Source of the DNA: Saturnia japonica
Taxonomy: Eukaryota; Arthropoda; Insecta; Lepidoptera; Saturniidae
DNA: 64,000 nt
NCBI GenBank assembly: GCA_033032175.1
Contig: CM065320.1
Location: 1,798,001 to 1,862,000 of the forward strand
Direction of reading: 5' to 3'
A model generated the notes under the pieces. It had not been told where the DNA came from. It saw only the letters and a list, made by a program, of their open reading frames with translations, and made no database searches. Of this stretch, positions 9,750 to 22,000 are shown one piece after another (positions within the stretch are counted from its first letter, which is position 1; the number at the start of each line of letters is the position of its first letter). A program made the translations under genes and the position numbers.

Positions 9750-11878
9750 CAGTCAAAATCTATTATAATGACATCGAAGGTACTGCTCATATTCAGTCGT
9801 AAAACCCGATAGTCGTAACAACCGGTGATGTTTAATGTGTATCGTGCAAGTACAATAAATCGATAGGGAATTATTGGAAAAATATATTTATTCAACTATG
9901 TACATTTTGTTTATTACACATAAGTACAATACATATTATTTTTCAGTGAGCATAAAATCTGTAATTTTGGTCTGTTTGGAACACTTCTGTTGTGCATAGA
10001 TATTTTGTAATTCACGTTGGATATTAATTAACGTATCGTCATAATTGCTGTGGATATGGAACTGTTCATTAAAAAGAACAATCTTTCTTAATACACTAAC
10101 AGCATTGATACCATCATTCAAAGTTGGTACAGTAAATTGTTCTTCAGAGTCTTCCTGTTCGTCATCTTCCTCTTGAACATCTCGTACAATATCATCTTCC
10201 GTAGCTCGTACGCAAATTGCAATAGAGTTATCTACATCAATGAACTCTGCTGCTTCAGTAGTAGATAAAACAGGTCGTAAATTTAGGGCTAATTGAGCAA
10301 GAGAAATATTGTCCTCTCCATCATCATCAGCCACATCATCTGAGGTTATTGTTAAGAGGTCTTTAAAACCAGCATGTTTAAAGCAGTTAGCTATAGTGTT
10401 TTGTGAAACGTTTTTCCATGCTTGTGATATCAACAAAATGGCATCAAGAACCGTAAAGCTTTTTTGGTCGGTACTGTCAAGGTTTTGTATTAACTTAAAC
10501 ACGTGCAGTCTCCTACAGTGAGATTTTAAACACCTTGGTCCATTGGTTGCAATACAGGTGTAACATTTGGTGGTAAGAACACAAGTTTAATGTATTTTAG
10601 ATTAGTAACAGCCGGATGAGCAGGACAGTTATCAACCAAAAGTAGAACTTTCTGTTTGTTTCCTTTCAATTCAGCGTCCCAGTTTCTTAACCATCTCTCA
10701 AAAATGTCCGATGTCATCCAAGACTTCACATTGTTTTCATACGTTACCGGCAGTGAGTGTATGTTTTTAAAGCATCTTGGTTTCTTAGATTTGCCAAAAA
10801 CTAAAAGCTTTCTTTTACAGGATCCTGTCATATTTGCTGCAACCATGATCGTTAATCTTGTCTTAGACATTTTTCCTCCCGAACAACTCTCTCCTTTGAA
10901 CTTAAAGTCTTGTCTGGTTTCATATTGTAAAAAAGTCCAGTTTCGTCTGCGTTAAAAATTTCATCTGGTCCGTAGCCTTCGAATAATGTAGGCCACTTTT
11001 GCGTTATCCATTCTTCTACAGTATCCTTATCAACACTAGCAGCTTCACCACTCATTTTCCCGCCGACAATACCGTGCCGAGCCCGGAAACGTTGAATCCA
11101 ACTAGACGAGCAAATAAAATCTTCGCCAAAACGTTGAGCAAAATCGTTAGCTTTTTGTTGAAGAATCGGTCCGTTTATTGGCACATTATTAGTCCTTTGA
11201 TATTTAAACCACTTTAACAAAGCTTCCTCAATATTCGTATGCTTCGTTGTTCTGGCTCGTTTCATGTTCATAAAATTATTGTCATAAAGCGTTTCAATTT
11301 TTTCTCGCTCTTTCCAAATGGTTGAAATTGTCGAGTGTGATACACCATATTCCTTTGCTAAGTCTTTGTTTGAAATTCCGCTCTCTAGCTTGGATATAAT
11401 ACGCGATTTTTCTTCAATATTAATTTGTTTTCTTTTTCTTTGCGACATTTTGAAAGTTTCACGAATAACTCCACAAAGTTTTGGTGCGTCTTGTGTATAG
11501 ATAAGTAACAAACTAACTGAAGAGATATGAAGAAGCGGGCTTTGACTCTACTGCATGCACGTGTTTTGTTTCTAAGAATTAGAAAAGACCCTACACTAAA
11601 CTAAATCCTGTTGTTTTCTTTCCTGATTTTAATAGCCATTGAAGACAAATGTGGATACCTATTCAAATTGTTTACAATACAGCTTAGCCGGTCGTTCTAA
11701 AAGATCTAATTCTCCGAAATATTAGTTAAATGTGGTCGTTTTATGAGGTATGTCGTTATTAGCAATGTCGTCTAAAGCAATGTTTTAATAAGGCGGTCAT
11801 ATAGCATTCAGCCGGGACCTTTGTTCTAGGTTATTATAACCGGCATCTAAACGATGTCGCAGTAAACGGTTATGACAG
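9750..11878 (-). mobile_element. pogo/Tigger-type transposon, 2.13 kb, near full length
   Basis: It is bordered by TA on both sides (9748-9749 and 11879-11880). The ends are diverged inverted repeats of 27 bases, CAGTCAAAATCTATTATAAT... on the left against CTGTCATAACCGTTTACTGC... inverted on the right. By my alignment 18 of 27 bases match, with a shared GACATCG at the inner side. CAGT at the tip and TA targets are typical of the pogo/Tigger group. It holds one - strand transposase gene with frameshifts. Confidence 0.75.
9936..11448 (-). pseudogene. pogo/Tigger transposase with CENP-B-like DNA-binding domain, frameshifted
   Basis: Read on the - strand from MSQRKRKQINIEEKSR (about 11448): a psq/CENP-B N-terminal helix-turn-helix (VSHSTISTIWKERE), then a CENPB/Tc5-type second domain (WFKYQRTNNVPINGPILQQK, SSSWIQRFRARHGI). 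The DDE_1 catalytic domain follows: first acid in FNADETGLFY (about 10960), second in LLVDNCPAHP (about 10620), third in FTVLDAILLISQAW (about 10440). The tail is acidic. Two frame changes, near 10900 and near 10515, break the reading frame; otherwise all three acids are kept. The first Met is chosen because homologous proteins begin just before the basic KRK run. Not functional as read, but fairly recent. Confidence 0.85.
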
Positions 11879-12035
11879 TAATTCCCATGTATAAAATTAC
11901 ATTACTATAAGTACCAACCTATACTATAAAACTTATCAATATGATCTAAAATCTAAAATAAAATAGGAGTAAAAATAAAATTACGAAAAGTAAATAATTT
12001 AATTAACGCGTGCAGAGCCACGGGCGCAGCAAAGT

Positions 12036-12589
12036 CAATCAATTATTAACAAGAATTTTTAGAAAGATTTTAATAAGATAAAGCTAAAAATTAAATACAT
12101 ACGTTGCATATTCATAGTTCATGGTAATATTGGAATACTTCATTTAACCTAACAAAAAATCTTAACTGTTAAAAAGTGTCTCAATCATCAATAAGTTTTT
12201 TTCTGCTTTAAAATGTTAATCAAGATTTTATGGTAATTTATTTCACCATCATGTTTAACGTTATTAGATGGCGATCGTTGACGATATTTCATAAAAACAC
12301 CATGAAAAGAGTTGGGGCTCAGTTAATTTTTTTTGGATATTTCTCTCTACTTGGAGCAGCCCGACTGATGGAATATCTCCACAATTGATAAGATCGCAAC
12401 CAAATAAACTTGTTGTGTTCCTACTGTGAGCAAGGTTTCCAGAGCTCCTTGGGCTAGGGGGTTAGAAGTCGGCAACGTGCTAGTGATACCTTTGGCGAAT
12501 ATACTATAACCGTGGTATTATTTAAAATATTCATCTGTGCTATACTTACTCATGATTTTTTATAATATTTTTGAAATATAGGTGGTTGA
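12036..12589. other. AT-rich region with a dispersed repeat fragment
   Basis: The segment 12310-12500 (TGGATATTTCTCTCTACTTGG at 12337) matches the phrase at 51483, so it is a dispersed repeat. No gene was seen. Confidence 0.4.
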
Positions 12590-12594
12590 TGTTG

Positions 12595-13090
12595 AAAAAA
12601 AAAATGTGTGTGCGTGTAACCTTTACGCGCGATTGAAGTAAAACTTCTTTGGCGTTGACGGCATATACATATCACTGAAATGATTAAATTTTATTATTGA
12701 ATATTATAGAATGTCATAATCGTCAGAAAAATTATTAATAATTTTTTTATGAATAAAGTAATAAATAAACAAGTATATTTAAAGATTTTCAAAAAACTTT
12801 GCAATTTAAAATATTTTTTTTAAACTATTGAATTTTTATTCACTTTGCTATTCACAATTGATCCGTTTGAAAATATTGGAAATAAATAATCCTAATTGAT
12901 TATTATATTTGCCACTAGCTGGCGTATTAGTCAAAAAGCGTGGAGTATATGACATATACTTACTACCAATCCAATTTTTATTTTTGAATACCGGATACTA
13001 CACAGATTATAGTAAGCGTTACTTCCGTCAGAAAAAAAATGTGAGTTACTCTCTAGTCGCACCTAAAGAAGTTTTACTTCAAAAATATTT
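12595..13090. repeat. Candidate MITE with inverted GAAGTAAAACTTCTTT motifs
   Basis: TTGAAGTAAAACTTCTTTGG near 12635 is mirrored by the inverted copy CTAAAGAAGTTTTACTTCAA near 13062. Each motif is itself partly palindromic. The interior is AT-rich and non-coding. The exact termini and target duplication are not resolved. Confidence 0.45.
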
Positions 13091-13302
13091 TCTTTAGTCA
13101 ATGAATTAATTACAGAATTAATTATATCGCCATTATTTTCTTTTCCTTCACGTAATAGTTTTAGCTTTGCATTGATGGAGTTAGACAGTAACTTCTTTAA
13201 CTGGGAAATAGCAGAAACTTTTGATGTTCTATTAGAATGTTGCATGTTGCATTCTAGGAACGATTACTTGTTCGAAACATTACTTTCCAGTAGGTAAAAC
13301 AC

Positions 13303-13547
13303 AGTTTTTAACAAAAAAGAAAATCGACTTAAATTATTTTGAGGAGTTGTCCGGTGTATCTTCGAAGTCGAAGGTCCAATGCCAATGAAATTAAAATGGA
13401 ACCCCCTTGAGGTAGATATCCCCATTTCCAAAAAAAAAAGGTATCGTCTAAATCGGTTAATAAACGAAGAAATTACGTCTGAACGTCCATAAAAAAAATA
13501 CATTCGAATTGAGAACCTCCTCCTTTTTTTAAGTCTATTAAAAAGTT
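13303..13547. repeat. Dispersed MITE-like repeat, copy 1 of 3
   Basis: The left TTTTTAACAAAAAAG...ATCGACTT and right AAGTCTATTAAAAAG ends are inverted relative to each other. The internal phrases (GAGGAGTTGTCC, CGAAGTCGAAGGTCCAATGC, ATCGGTTAATAAACGAAGAA) recur at 19815-20030 and 55860-56095. An apparent 79-codon frame inside is an accident of the repeat. Confidence 0.6.
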
Positions 13548-14251
13548 AATAAATCTTGAAATTTACTATCAATTTTTGACCTTGAATAAATATATACATA
13601 TATTTCAATAACTTTCGAACTAATTATATTTAATGAAAAAAAAAATCATAATATACATGATAATCTCTATATATAGTTCAATCGTCCTGAGGTATATGTA
13701 TTATGTACCTACGTTCTAAGACGCAGATCCGATCGTGTTTATAAATCTTCGATACGTTATAAAAAGAACTCAGACAGTGTAACAAAAAATTGTGATGAGG
13801 TAGTTCTTATTAAAGTTACTATTAATAAGAGCTCAAAATTTAATAGGATTTATTTTTCGATATTCTCAACATTAAGCACCTATACATTGTATTAAATGCT
13901 ACAATTATCTATAATAAAGTTTTGCTCCACTTTTAAAGTACAGTAAACAATACACTTCGAGCTAAAGAGGGAGATAATCAGCTTCTTTCGGCTTCGTAGA
14001 GCGTCGTCTCTGTCGCAAGGAGTGCTCAGCCCGGTACATAAATAAACTAAGGAACTGTAAAAAAAAATTAAGACGTTTAAATATTTGAATCAAATACACC
14101 AAGCATATTTTTATTAGAAACTAATCGAAGAAGAAACATAAATAATTATGAACAATTATTACGTACATATGTTTATTTATATTGTTAAAATAATTTTATA
14201 ATTGTTTCTTTTTCCAAACAAATGTCACATTCCAATGAAAACAATCAAATT
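13548..14251. other. AT-rich region, no gene recognised
   Basis: No coding domain, terminal repeats or RNA gene were seen. Confidence 0.4.
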
Positions 14252-14509
14252 TTAAACTTCCATTTCATTATTTGTTCTTTCAATTAGTTCGATATCACTG
14301 TCACTATCTTCCTTATTTATCACCAGATTATCAGTGTAATAGTCGAAATACCGCTGAAATCTTCGATATTCGTTTTCACTTTTTTCCACTCTGTAAACCC
14401 CAATCATGTTTAATTTTTCGGGCAATAATTTATTCACTGGAGTTAAATTTACATCCTCGTTTCTAGCGGCTACGTAGCCTTTCAGTTGAGCCCATATACC
14501 TATTTTCAA
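14252..14509 (-). pseudogene. Tc1/IS630-like transposase C-terminal fragment
   Basis: An 85-codon open frame on the - strand begins near IGIWAQLKGYVAARNEDVNL, which resembles the segment after the last catalytic acid in several Tc1-like transposases (xIWAQVKxxVAxxN). It continues with an EKSENEYRRFQRYFDYYTD helix and ends in an acidic tail (KEDSDSDIELIE). The catalytic acids themselves are missing upstream. A host protein exon cannot be excluded, but no splice sites suggest one. Confidence 0.5.
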
Positions 14510-14693
14510 TAGGATTACAATTCGAGTGATATGGCTGCAGTCGCAAAGTAGTATGCCAATTGTTCTACGAGTAAATTTGTGTCATATTTTTATGTGAAAA
14601 ATAATGCGTAATATTTACTCACTGTCAGCGTTTTAGCGCATTAGCGATCGAGTCAAACTTAATCACTAAACACTATAGTAAGTACCTATAGTC

Positions 14694-14731
14694 GTTCTTC
14701 CCCTATAGCAACTTAGATATAGGGGAAGAAC
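14694..14731. repeat. Perfect stem-loop, 13-bp arms
   Basis: GTTCTTCCCCTAT (14694-14706) and its exact reverse complement (14719-14731) enclose a 12-base loop. The flanks continue a weaker inversion (CACTATAGTAAGT at 14671 against ACTCATAGTG at 14733). It is possibly the end of a transposable element linked to the transposase fragment at 14252; no second copy was found. Confidence 0.7.
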
Positions 14732-14974
14732 AACTCATAGTGACTTTTAGGTTGGAGCGCTGCGTTTACCAGAGAATACCACACAGAGCTTTTGCTTGAT
14801 ACTAATAACAAGTATTATAGCAGTAAATTGTCGTTGCTTCAGAACTGTCGTGTATTGGCTAGGGGAAATACCACAAATGTATACAATTAATAAAATCGAA
14901 ATGTCTGTTTGTAATGTTAGAATAACAGTTTATTACTAAATGAATATGAAAGTATATACGCTACCTATAACTAA

Positions 14975-15421
14975 ATGCCAATTTTTAATTTTTTTGTCTG
15001 TCTATTTGTCTGTTTTTTCTGGGTAATCTCCGAAACGGTTGGACCGATTTTGACGGCAGGTTTGATTTTGATTTTTGATTTTTCACATTGCAAATAGCTG
15101 ATGTTATACGGAGTAACTTAGACTACTTTTATTTTAGAAAAAGAATTAGGGTTCCATGCAAATAAAAAAAACTGTCACGGTGAATCATTTCGGGCGCATA
15201 TGTGGCTTACCCTGAGTAAACCATAAGAGATATAGCAAATTAATGTAATACATAATTGTAGACATTAAAAGACCTACAAAAAAGGAAGCAAGAGTATATA
15301 TATCTATCTTTTAAGGAACACCCACAATAAGCATTTTTGTCTTTAAAATAACCGGGAGCGGGGAAACAAGTTCGTGCGGGCGTTCTGTAGTACACGTGAG
15401 CAAAGCCGCTGGCACAGCTAG
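14975..15421 (+). mobile_element. Helitron-like non-autonomous element
   Basis: It has the family H1 phrases (GTCTGTCTATTTGTCTG, ATCTATCTTTTAAGGAACAC) and ends with GCCGCTGGCACAGCTAG at 15421, followed by T. It lies just upstream of the transporter exons. Confidence 0.55.
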
Positions 15422-15917
15422 TTCTATAATAAGCGTAAACTTGAAAGTTTCAATAAGAACATAGTGATAAAACCAAAAACTCAATATGATGAGGCATTTC
15501 CTAATGCTTCTAATTAATGCATTTCTTAATTTATATTTTTTGCGTGCAGGCTAACCTATAGCTACTACTCTCAAGTTGAACACCTGTCACCAAACAACTA
15601 TAACTTTAAAGTAAGAGTTTGTGGGTGAAGAAGACATTGTTAATATTAAAAAAAGTTTACCAATATGCTTTTATCATGTAAATTAGTTCGTCACAAAATG
15701 TTGCAGCCAAGTCAATAAGACGAAGACTGCTAAAATACACATACATAGAATAAGTTTGGAGTCAATAAACAATAACACGTTTTGCATGTTGATTCCAATA
15801 AAGACAAAACTCGTTTTTGCAATTGATAAGTTGTGTAAACGAAGTCTTCTATAACAAACCCAATTAACTTAATTAATTCTTTCGCTTCCTATCTATCATA
15901 AAATTACAATTTTTAAG
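15422..15917. other. Non-coding sequence upstream of the first transporter exon seen
   Basis: This should be intron of the transporter gene, because the next exon starts in phase with a missing upstream codon. The segment 15550-15610 matches a dispersed repeat phrase near 51140 (CAAGTTGAACACCTGTC). Confidence 0.4.
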
Positions 15918-16061
15918 GATTCTTGGGAGGAATAGCCTTGAAAAAATATTCTTTCCGGCAAGTGGGCTTGGTTGGTGCTGGACTTTTCATTCTTGGAGAT
16001 CTACTCACAATTTTCGTTCAGAAAACTTGCCATCTCGTTTTTACGTTTGGTGTGATTAGAG
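15918..16061 (+). CDS. Transporter exon (TM3-4)
   Basis: The acceptor TTTTTAAG/GA enters with two bases completing a Gly codon. The exon reads FLGGIALKKYSFRQVGLVGA and onwards, fitting the end of TM2/loop, TM3 and start of TM4. The donor is AGAG/gtaaga in phase 1. Confidence 0.85.
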
Positions 16062-19000
16062 GTAAGAAAGAGTATTTACCTATAGCTATTTCCTGGTTTT
16101 TGCCAATGTGTGTATTGGTGTGAAAGTGAATACGGGTTGGGGTTTCTGACATGTTTTTCCAAGCCCCATTTTATTAACTATGTAATAATTTATACATTAA
16201 ATTTTATTATCAGGTGCAGGTTTCGGTGTAATGATACCGGTTAGCTTCACGGCGTTCAATTGTTACTTTACAAAAAAACGAACGGCTATGATGAGCGCAA
16301 ACCAAAGTATGAGCAGTTTAGCATCCATCACATTCCCGATGCTGGTCACATTTCTTCTATCCGAATACGGATTTAGATGGACTCTTGCCCTTATTATGGC
16401 AATGGATCTGCATTTGCTATTTGCCATGTTGGTTATGCATCCTGTCGAGTGGCATCTAAATAAATTAGATGAAATCGAAACAGGTAAACATGATTATGAT
16501 AGATACATCTCCATAAAAAAGTAATTTACATACATAAATATGTATTATAATTATAAAAGACATCAGCTTTTGTATAAAGACCTGATTACGTAGAGGCATA
16601 ATATATTCAATAAATATTGAATATTTTTATTTGCATTTATTTCATTTATAATTTCAACCCGGATCGACTTTTTTTACGTATAGCTAAACCAATGCTGATG
16701 TAATTTAGGTTGATTTCCAAGCGTATTATCAATGTGTTAATCATATTATGTATACTAATACCATAAATAATAATTTTATGTTAGCTTTACCATAGGTATA
16801 GGTACTGGTGGCATTTTTTCGGAATAATGAAACCATTTAAGATAATTGATTTGAATAATATATTAGAGAAAAAAAATGTAGTCACATTATAATCTGTCCA
16901 AAAGTTGAAATCATACTTTAATAGTATATTTTTATTAATCAACAAATTTCTCTATTTCTGAAAAATCAATTTGGTCATTGAATTTTTTAAATTAACATTT
17001 ATAAAGTAATCTTAACAATATCAATGACAAAAGTTGTGGTTTTTGTCTAAAATGTGATGATATCAAAACGTGGTGGTCGATTGGTTTAAGCCGGTGGAAT
17101 ATCGATCCGATATATCCGCAGGTTCGAGACCCAGTATGTATCAACGAATTTTCCATAATTTTCGCATACATTTACTAATTCAAATTGGTAACACTATCGG
17201 CTGACGGTGAAGGAAAACATCGTGAAGAAACCTAAACGATTGAAAAATATTCATGTAGTATCCACTTTATGTGGAAAAAATATAGAAACTCATGACACTT
17301 GTATAATATTGTAATATTGTATGTGTTTTATTCATTCCTTTCATCACCATAGATCTAACATTACTTAAATGGTTTTCAGAATCATCATCAAAGTGTGAAG
17401 TCCTTAATATCAAAACTTCACGTTTCGAGGTATACGATGAAGCTATTATAAAGATGTTACCAGGTGACGAAAACGAAGTCGACGATGATAACGGTAAAAC
17501 GAAGAAACACGAGTCCATACAAAAAAATATAATGTAAGTATGTTTATATACATCATCATCAGTTTTTAGAAGTCCCACTGTTGGATATAAGCCTGTCCCA
17601 AGGTTCACTATCGAATCCGATCTCTTGCTTTCCGCATCCAGTCGCTTCCAGCAATCTTCCGCAAGTCGTCGCTCCATCTGGTTTGAGGGTATCCTATACT
17701 ACGTTTACCAACGTTAACATATCTATGGAAGAGACCTATACATCGTGACCACATTTTTTTTGGGATTCTACTTAAAATGTTAGCTAAATCTGCCAAACAT
17801 CTAATTGAAAATATATATGTAGTGACACTCTAGTTGCACTCGAATTGCAGGTTTTACAAAAAGCAGTGTCATTTTATGTTGCTTTATTCACTAAGCGCGT
17901 TTTGTATTTTCTTTTCATGGCGATAAATCTTAATAATATAATAAATGTGAACGTGTGTATGTGGATGTTTAAATGTTTGGATGTTTGTTACTCAATCACG
18001 TAAAAACAGCTGAACGGATTTGAATGAAATTTGGCAGACAGATTGTCTATGACCTGGAATAGCACATTTTATCCCAGTAAAAGTCATAGTTTAAACCAGT
18101 GTTTTCCTACAAATATAATAAATGTAAAGTTTGTATGTTTGTTGTTTGTACTGTAGTAAGTTTTATTGGCACGGTTTATGTCTTGAATTGATATTGGCAT
18201 ATAATGACAATACCATACAAACAATGATAAACCCATGTTGATTTTCTTTTGCTTTGTCGTGTTCCGAAATCAGCCGGTGCATATACAGTAATATAGCGGG
18301 GTGATAGGGATCGCGTCCACCATACACATAGTGACAATCCCATCCATGATTTTCTTTGGGATTGTTGTGTTCCGAGATCTATCTGTGTATATCCAATAAT
18401 ACTCAGACGAAGTCGCGGGTACCAGCTAGTTCAGTAATATAATGCAGTACAATACGTATCTCAATATACCGCGCCTACCCACACCTCACCTGACACCTCA
18501 GTACTCAACTCTGAACTGCGAACTTACCTGCTTATATATTTGTTTCTTTCTCGCTTATACGTAAAGTGCCTTTTGAGTGAGAGAGAGAAAGAAAGAGAGT
18601 TGTGTAAATTTAAGCTAAAAATAAACGAGTTTACTTATAGACGGGAAACCCTTAAGACCACAGTAAATAGAAAGATGTCATTTATGTGATTCAATGAAAA
18701 CTACCAAAATCTACCGAACACTTTTCACTACCAAAGCCAACTCCATTCAATGCTGTCTATATCGCTCAGTGGACTTTTAATTCATTCGTTAATTCACAGG
18801 CTTATATCTATATATATATATATATATAGTATAAAATGAAGTCGCTTCTCGCTGTCTGTCTCTATGTATGCTTAGATCTTTTAAACTACGCAACAGATTT
18901 TAATGCAGTTTTCACTAACATTTAGAGATTTTTTATGGAAGGTTTATATAAACAGAACATTGCAATTATGTTTTTGAATAGTAGAGAAAATTCAATAATT

Positions 19001-22000
19001 TTAATAAAGTCGTCAAAAAATGATTTTCGGGCACTTACATGGCTTACGTAGGCTAAACATTATAAGATACATCAAAATATTGCCGTAAAGAATTGTGGTG
19101 CTTTAAAGACCCTACAAAAATGTATGTAATGTCATAATATGTCTATCTCCTAAGGTTGACTGATAATAACCATTTTTATCTTCTATTTTCTCCAATTCAG
19201 TATTAATCTTTATCACGATAAGTTTGTTAGTTAACTTGCGCATTTAATTTAGATTAAAATCGCCCTTTACAGTTATCCATTTAAATGAATACCGTACAAG
19301 ATATGGCGAATTCAAAATTCCGCGCGATATAAGAAATCCCTGTCAGCAAAAATGGTCGCGGTCGGTTCGCCGACACTCTCCATCCATGATGAATTGTGTG
19401 TCGCGAGCTAAGCGCAATATTCGTAAATATGAAGTTACATAACATACCATCACGCCTGTATCCCCGGAGTGTTAGGCAGAGGTGTATACCCACAGTTCGG
19501 TGGGTATGTTTTAAGTCTCATGTAATAGGGGGCGAGCCTATTGCCATTAATCGGGCATAAAGCCAAGCTCTTAGCTGCTACTGAGAATTTCATAGAAGAC
19601 CCCAATAACACTTTGCGCGACCTGTGAATCGAACCTAGGACCTCGAGCATAGCAGCACTAGGTTAATAAGGCATTATGAACTATCAATATTAAAGCGATA
19701 AACTCTTTTGAATATGAAATACCTTTTTCTTTTTTGAACATAAAATACACCACTTTGTAAATTGTTCCCCTGTGCGAAGCTGGGGCCGGGTCGCTAGTAC
19801 ATATAATATAAGAAAAATGTTAACAAAAAAGTAAACCGACTTCAATTAATTTGAGGTGTCCTCTGGTATTATATTTCGAGGTCAAAGTCGAATGACAAAT
19901 GCAAATTAAATTAAAATGGGACCACACTCGAGGTATTCCCATACCAAAGAAAAAATAGTCATCTAAATCGGTTCATAAAAAGTAGTTATGCCTGATCATC
20001 CATAAATATCTACTAGGGTCTTAATTTCTGTCACAAGTTAAAATACTAAACTAAATCGTTTGATAGTACGATAAACAAATTTCAGAGTTATTTTTAAATT
20101 TTGTATAAGTCTAAAAATCTCGGTTGACGGATAACCTCAGCGGTGTAGAGCAATTTGAACCGCGACTCTGTCTTCCTTTTGGGTCCACTCTATTTTATTA
20201 AATACAACATATCTAATCAATTACATTTTTCGTTTAAAATGACGTGAAAATTTTAATTTAAATTAAATTAGGATGAGGACTTTTGACTTGACTGATAAAA
20301 CAATAAAAAACCGGCCAAGTGTGAGTCGGACTCGCGCACCGAGTGTTCCGTGCAGAGAGTTTTTATACAGGGTACTTAGAAAATTATTAAAGCTACTCAC
20401 TTAACAAAATACTACATTTTGGGTTTGGTTTGTTGTCTTGTCGACTAAATAATGATGTAGGTAATTCAATTACCGTAATTGTCAACTCAATTATCAATTG
20501 GCCATAAATTGACTGATTTTATAGACATATCAAATTACAGATATTCGAAATGACCTTTCGGCATTGATTTAAAAAGTGGTAATTCAAGTAATATACAAGT
20601 CAATACCTATCGGCGCGTTTGGGTGATGTTCTGTATTTGCGAAATCAAATAATAACAATGAAAAGATGGTGGTATGAGTTTACGTATCTACATATTACAT
20701 TTTAGGATTTATTTTTTATTTGTCTTTAAATTGACACCTCTATCTTTGTCTTTACATTTAGTTTGTATTAATTGCAAATCCGGTATAAAAGGGCCTTTGA
20801 CGATCCTTTGTTTGATTTTCACCAAAAGATAATTTTGAAAACTTACATTTTTTATTTTCTTTATCTAGAGACACGGTAGTGTGTCAGCCAAGTTCGAAAA
20901 AGGCGACACCGGCCAGTATAATTACACGAACCATTTCGAGATACTTTCGACCCTTTTATAAGTTAAAAGCTATTAGACCTACAAATTTTGACCGTTTGAC
21001 TAACCACCCTTGAACCTCTAGAATCCCAGATTTCACGAATAAACCTATTACAGTTATTGAGGTCTGAAAAGTAGCATTTTTATCACTCAGTGACTCATTC
21101 ATCAAAAACAGACCACTTCTAGCTGAAAACATACTTGAAAAATGGCATCAATGTAGATCATAGACCATTTATACCAAGCATCCAAAGGGAAAAATAAAAA
21201 AAACTTAAAAAAATAATAATAATCGAATAATCATTTTAATTAAAATTCAGTTAAATGTCGTAATATAATTATTAATCAATCGTATTAAAATTAAAGCTTT
21301 CCGATTTATGTTAATTGAGAATGATTGTCTTATATTTGATATAAATAATAACCATTTTGAAATATGTATGGTTTTAATGAAAATAATTTGGATCTATGCT
21401 CACAGTTTGTAACAAATAATGCAGCATATCGAAATAAACTATATCTCTATAATAATCGAGTTCTTCGAACAAAATCTAAATACTTTTTTTACGAAACAAT
21501 ATGAATTTTGAGATTATTAAATAGAATTACATGGCAGTATAAATGCTTAAGAATTGTCTACTTAAATCCATATTAAACTGTATTTTAATTTGAATTCTTT
21601 GTTAAATACTATAGTCACTAATAAATTATTATTATATTAATACCAGAGACAAGCTTATTTTACCTTTACTTAATATCTGGGCGAACGAGCTCTGCTCGGT
21701 GTATTAAAAAAAAAAACGCCTATCTAGGTATACTTGGAATGTAAAACATCTAAATATAAAATTTCATCCAAATCGTTGGAGCCGTTTCCGAGAAACCAAT
21801 TACTTAATATCATTTAAACAAGAATTGCTCACTTAATATAATAAGTTTATTAATTGCATTTTCATCTTCTCACCAATAGATGGCGTTGAGCCAAAAATGT
21901 GGATTAAGTACAGTTTTTTAACTATACACCAATAGATGGCACTGTGCAGTTTTTCAAAATAATTATATCTCAAAAAGAGCCAAGTCCAGGAGAATCGACG

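Larger units (their letters stand above)
9600..12035 (+). mobile_element. Helitron-like element split by a pogo/Tigger insertion
   Basis: The left part (9600-9747) has the phrases shared with 4725-5165 (TTTAACTCAAAAACTGC and onward). The right part (11881-12035) continues with the family's end, GCGTGCAGAGCCACGGGCGC, close to 12020. The pogo-type element at 9750-11878 separates them exactly at TA. Order of events by nesting: Helitron first, DNA transposon later. Confidence 0.55.

Noticed and set aside
17267..17677. 136-codon - strand open frame
   Set aside because: It is antisense to transporter exon 3 (17380-17533), whose splice sites and phase fit the host gene.
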